Source of the DNA: RBG-16-66-20 sp964616875 | GTDB taxonomy: Bacteria > Pseudomonadota > Gammaproteobacteria > Burkholderiales > SG8-39 | NCBI GenBank assembly: GCA_964616875.1 | Contig: CAZTSJ010000012.1 | Coordinates: 1 to 7,432 of the forward strand | Direction: 5' to 3' | Length of the DNA: 7,432 nt | Part shown: in pieces, positions 6,131-7,432 of the stretch | Layout of the letters: the number at the start of each line of letters is the position of its first letter | Position numbering within the stretch: the first letter of the stretch is position 1 | Translations under genes and position numbers: made by a program | The notes under the pieces: model-generated | Told to the model about the DNA's origin: nothing | Seen by the model: the letters and a program-made list of their open reading frames with translations, nothing else | The model's database searches: none

Positions 6131-6136
6131 AGGGGG
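6131..6136 (+). promoter_or_regulatory. Ribosome binding site of the GAF gene
   Basis: AGGGGG sits 6 nt before the ATG at 6143. An in-frame stop (TAG, 6092-6094) lies upstream with no other usable start codon in between, so this site and the stop together fix the start. Confidence 0.55.
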
Positions 6137-6142
6137 CGGCCG

Positions 6143-7432
6143 ATGGCAAGAATCAGCAGGCGCCGGCGCAAAGCCAAGCCGCAAACGCGACGGAAGGCGC
6201 TCGCCCCCGGAAAAGCCGCCGCTCCCCGGAAAACCAGCGAGGCCCTGCTCAAGCAGCAGCTCGCAGAGTCGCGCGCCCAGCAGGCGGCGACGGCGGAGAT
6301 CCTGAAAGTGATTGCCGGCTCGCCGGCGGACGTGCAACCGGTTTTCGAAGCCATTCTCGCGGCTGAGCTCAGCCTTTTCGAGGGTTTTGACGCTACGGTG
6401 TGGATAGTGGAGGGAGAGATTCTCGTTGCTATGGCTCGAGGCGGGCCGACGGTCGGCCACTCTCCCGGTGAGCGGGTTCCAATTAGTGGCGCCTTTGCGC
6501 CAGGCATCGTCATTCTGGGCCGCCGGGTTCTGCAGATCGATGATGTCTTGGTGAACAAGGAGATACCGGAGACCGCGCGGAGGGGATTGCTTGCGCGAGA
6601 TCGGCAGGCCGTGCTCTGGGTGCCGCTAATACGCGAAGGAAGCGTGATCGGAGCGCTTTCTGTCTCGCGTGCAAGGCCCTATCCGTTCAGCGAAAAGCAG
6701 GTGGCGCTGCTGAGAACCTTCGCTGACCAGGCCGTGATCGCGATCGAGAACGTGCGCCTGTTCAACGAGACCAAGGAAGCGCTCGAGCGGCAGACGGCGA
6801 CCGCAGAAGTGCTGCGTGTTATTAGCGCGTCGCCGACCGATGTCCAGCCGGTGTTCGATTGCATCGCCGAGCGGGCGGCGACGCTTTGCGGCGCAAAGAT
6901 CGGGGTCGTTGGCAGATACGACGGAGAACTGGTCCACCTGGTTGCGATTCACGGCACGACGCGGGAGGCGATAGACGCAATCCGCGCCGTTTACCCGATG
7001 AAGCCCGGTAGCGGGACGCTGGCTGCGCGGATCATCAGGGACCGGGCGCCAGTCCAACTGCCCGACGTGCTCGGCGACGCCATGTACGTCCAGAAGGACG
7101 CTGCCGCGCTGGCCGGATACCGCGGCATCATGGGCGTGCCGATGATGCGGGAGGGCCACCTGATCGGGGCCCTCATGATTGCGCGCTCGGAAGCGGGATC
7201 GTTTCCGGTGAATCAGATCGGACTGCTCCAGACCTTCGCCGACCAGGCGGTGATCGCGATCGAGAACGTGCGCCTGTTCAACGAGACCCGGGAGGCGCTT
7301 GAGCGGCAGACAGCGACGAGCGAAATCCTGGCGTCGATGAGCGGCTCGATGTCGAATACCAAGCCGGTGTTCGATGCGATTGTGCGCAACCTGCTGCGGC
7401 TGTTCGGCACGCGCTTCGCCTTGGTCGCGCTG
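6143..7432 (+). CDS. Multi-GAF-domain signalling protein, N-terminal part (3' end outside window)
   Basis: The frame is open from the ATG to the right edge: 430 residues with no stop. Residues 1-33 are extremely basic and Ala/Pro-rich, with 13 Arg/Lys and no acidic residue in the first 30. A helical segment (34-58) leads into GAF domain 1 (about 62-203). A linker with FADQAVIAIENVRLFNET and EALERQTATAEVL (193-224) leads to GAF domain 2 (about 232-375). A near-identical linker (365-396) follows, and a third GAF domain begins near 408. Within each complete GAF domain are recognisable VLWVPLIREGSVIGALSVSR and GVPMMREGHLIGALMIAR strands. GAF domains bind cyclic nucleotides, tetrapyrroles or other small ligands; no bilin-type or other ligand residue is obvious here. 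Such arrays usually end in a histidine kinase, cyclase or diguanylate cyclase output domain, which would lie beyond the window. No signal peptide or membrane helix is seen, so it is probably cytoplasmic. Confidence 0.9.
   Translation, partial: MARISRRRRKAKPQTRRKALAPGKAAAPRKTSEALLKQQLAESRAQQAATAEILKVIAGSPADVQPVFEAILAAELSLFEGFDATVWIVEGEILVAMARGGPTVGHSPGERVPISGAFAPGIVILGRRVLQIDDVLVNKEIPETARRGLLARDRQAVLWVPLIREGSVIGALSVSRARPYPFSEKQVALLRTFADQAVIAIENVRLFNETKEALERQTATAEVLRVISASPTDVQPVFDCIAERAATLCGAKIGVVGRYDGELVHLVAIHGTTREAIDAIRAVYPMKPGSGTLAARIIRDRAPVQLPDVLGDAMYVQKDAAALAGYRGIMGVPMMREGHLIGALMIARSEAGSFPVNQIGLLQTFADQAVIAIENVRLFNETREALERQTATSEILASMSGSMSNTKPVFDAIVRNLLRLFGTRFALVAL
6734..6772 (+). repeat. 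39-bp exact in-frame repeat, copy 1 (GAF linker)
   Basis: This stretch coding for VIAIENVRLFNET is identical to 7250-7288, 516 bp (172 codons) downstream in the same frame. It marks the end of GAF domain 1 and the start of the coiled-coil linker. Identity at third codon positions suggests recent duplication or gene conversion between modules. Confidence 0.9.
7250..7288 (+). repeat. 39-bp exact in-frame repeat, copy 2 (GAF linker)
   Basis: Second copy of the linker-coding repeat, at the end of GAF domain 2. Similarity continues on both sides with scattered differences (ACCTTCGC-GACCAGGC before, GA-GCGCT-GAGCGGCAGAC after). Confidence 0.9.

Larger units (their letters stand above)
5759..6142. 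other. Intergenic region with repeat copy and gene stub
   Basis: This 384-bp gap holds no intact gene. It contains a weak 6-bp hairpin ACGGCT/AGCCGT (5773-5794) about 15 nt after the binding-protein stop, the second palindromic repeat (5843-5890), 79 bp of unassigned sequence, a truncated signal-peptide-coding stub (5970-6029), and a possible -10 box and ribosome site for the GAF gene. A leftward open frame at 5881-6078 exists, but I see no family resemblance in it. Confidence 0.7.

Noticed and set aside
6103..6558. Leftward open frames opposite the GAF gene (also 6626-7159 and 7213-7410)
   Set aside because: Antisense to clear GAF-domain coding sequence; two of them resemble each other only because the sense-strand linker is repeated.

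Overview
This is a GC-rich bacterial window whose gene content and protein style fit a Gram-negative proteobacterium, most likely a betaproteobacterium. The evidence is an outer-membrane lipoprotein sorting system (LolCD), a KefB/KefC-type antiporter and several very short promoter-to-start distances. The taxonomic call is inference from protein resemblance only; no rRNA or marker gene is present.

Left part (1-3072): the 3' two-thirds or so of a KefC-like K+/H+ antiporter runs rightward off the left edge. It meets, tail to tail, the leftward pair lolC-lolD (lipoprotein-releasing ABC transporter permease and ATPase). The stop codons of kefC and lolD interlock on one CTAG, and lolC and lolD overlap by 8 nt.

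Middle (3073-4748): three rightward genes. The first, divergent from lolC across only 28 bp, is a pyridoxamine-5'-phosphate-oxidase-like split-barrel protein. Next come a His/Asp-rich membrane protein resembling YdjM-type putative metal-dependent hydrolases and a LysE/RhtB-family exporter, coupled by an ATGA overlap. The first two have a -10-like hexamer only 6-7 nt before the start codon and no Shine-Dalgarno sequence, which suggests leaderless transcripts.

Right part (4747-7432): this part looks accessory. It holds a periplasmic substrate-binding protein of the PF04392 type with no permease or ATPase beside it. A palindromic repeat lies just before this gene and again just after it. After the second repeat copy comes a 19-codon stub of a second, related substrate-binding gene, so a tandem duplication appears to have existed here and largely been lost. 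The window ends inside a large multi-GAF-domain protein, open from 6143 to the right edge, probably the input part of a histidine kinase or cyclase. A binding protein without a transporter next to a GAF sensor suggests a signalling rather than a transport role, but that is inference. No tRNA, rRNA, CRISPR array, complete insertion sequence or strong rho-independent terminator was seen.
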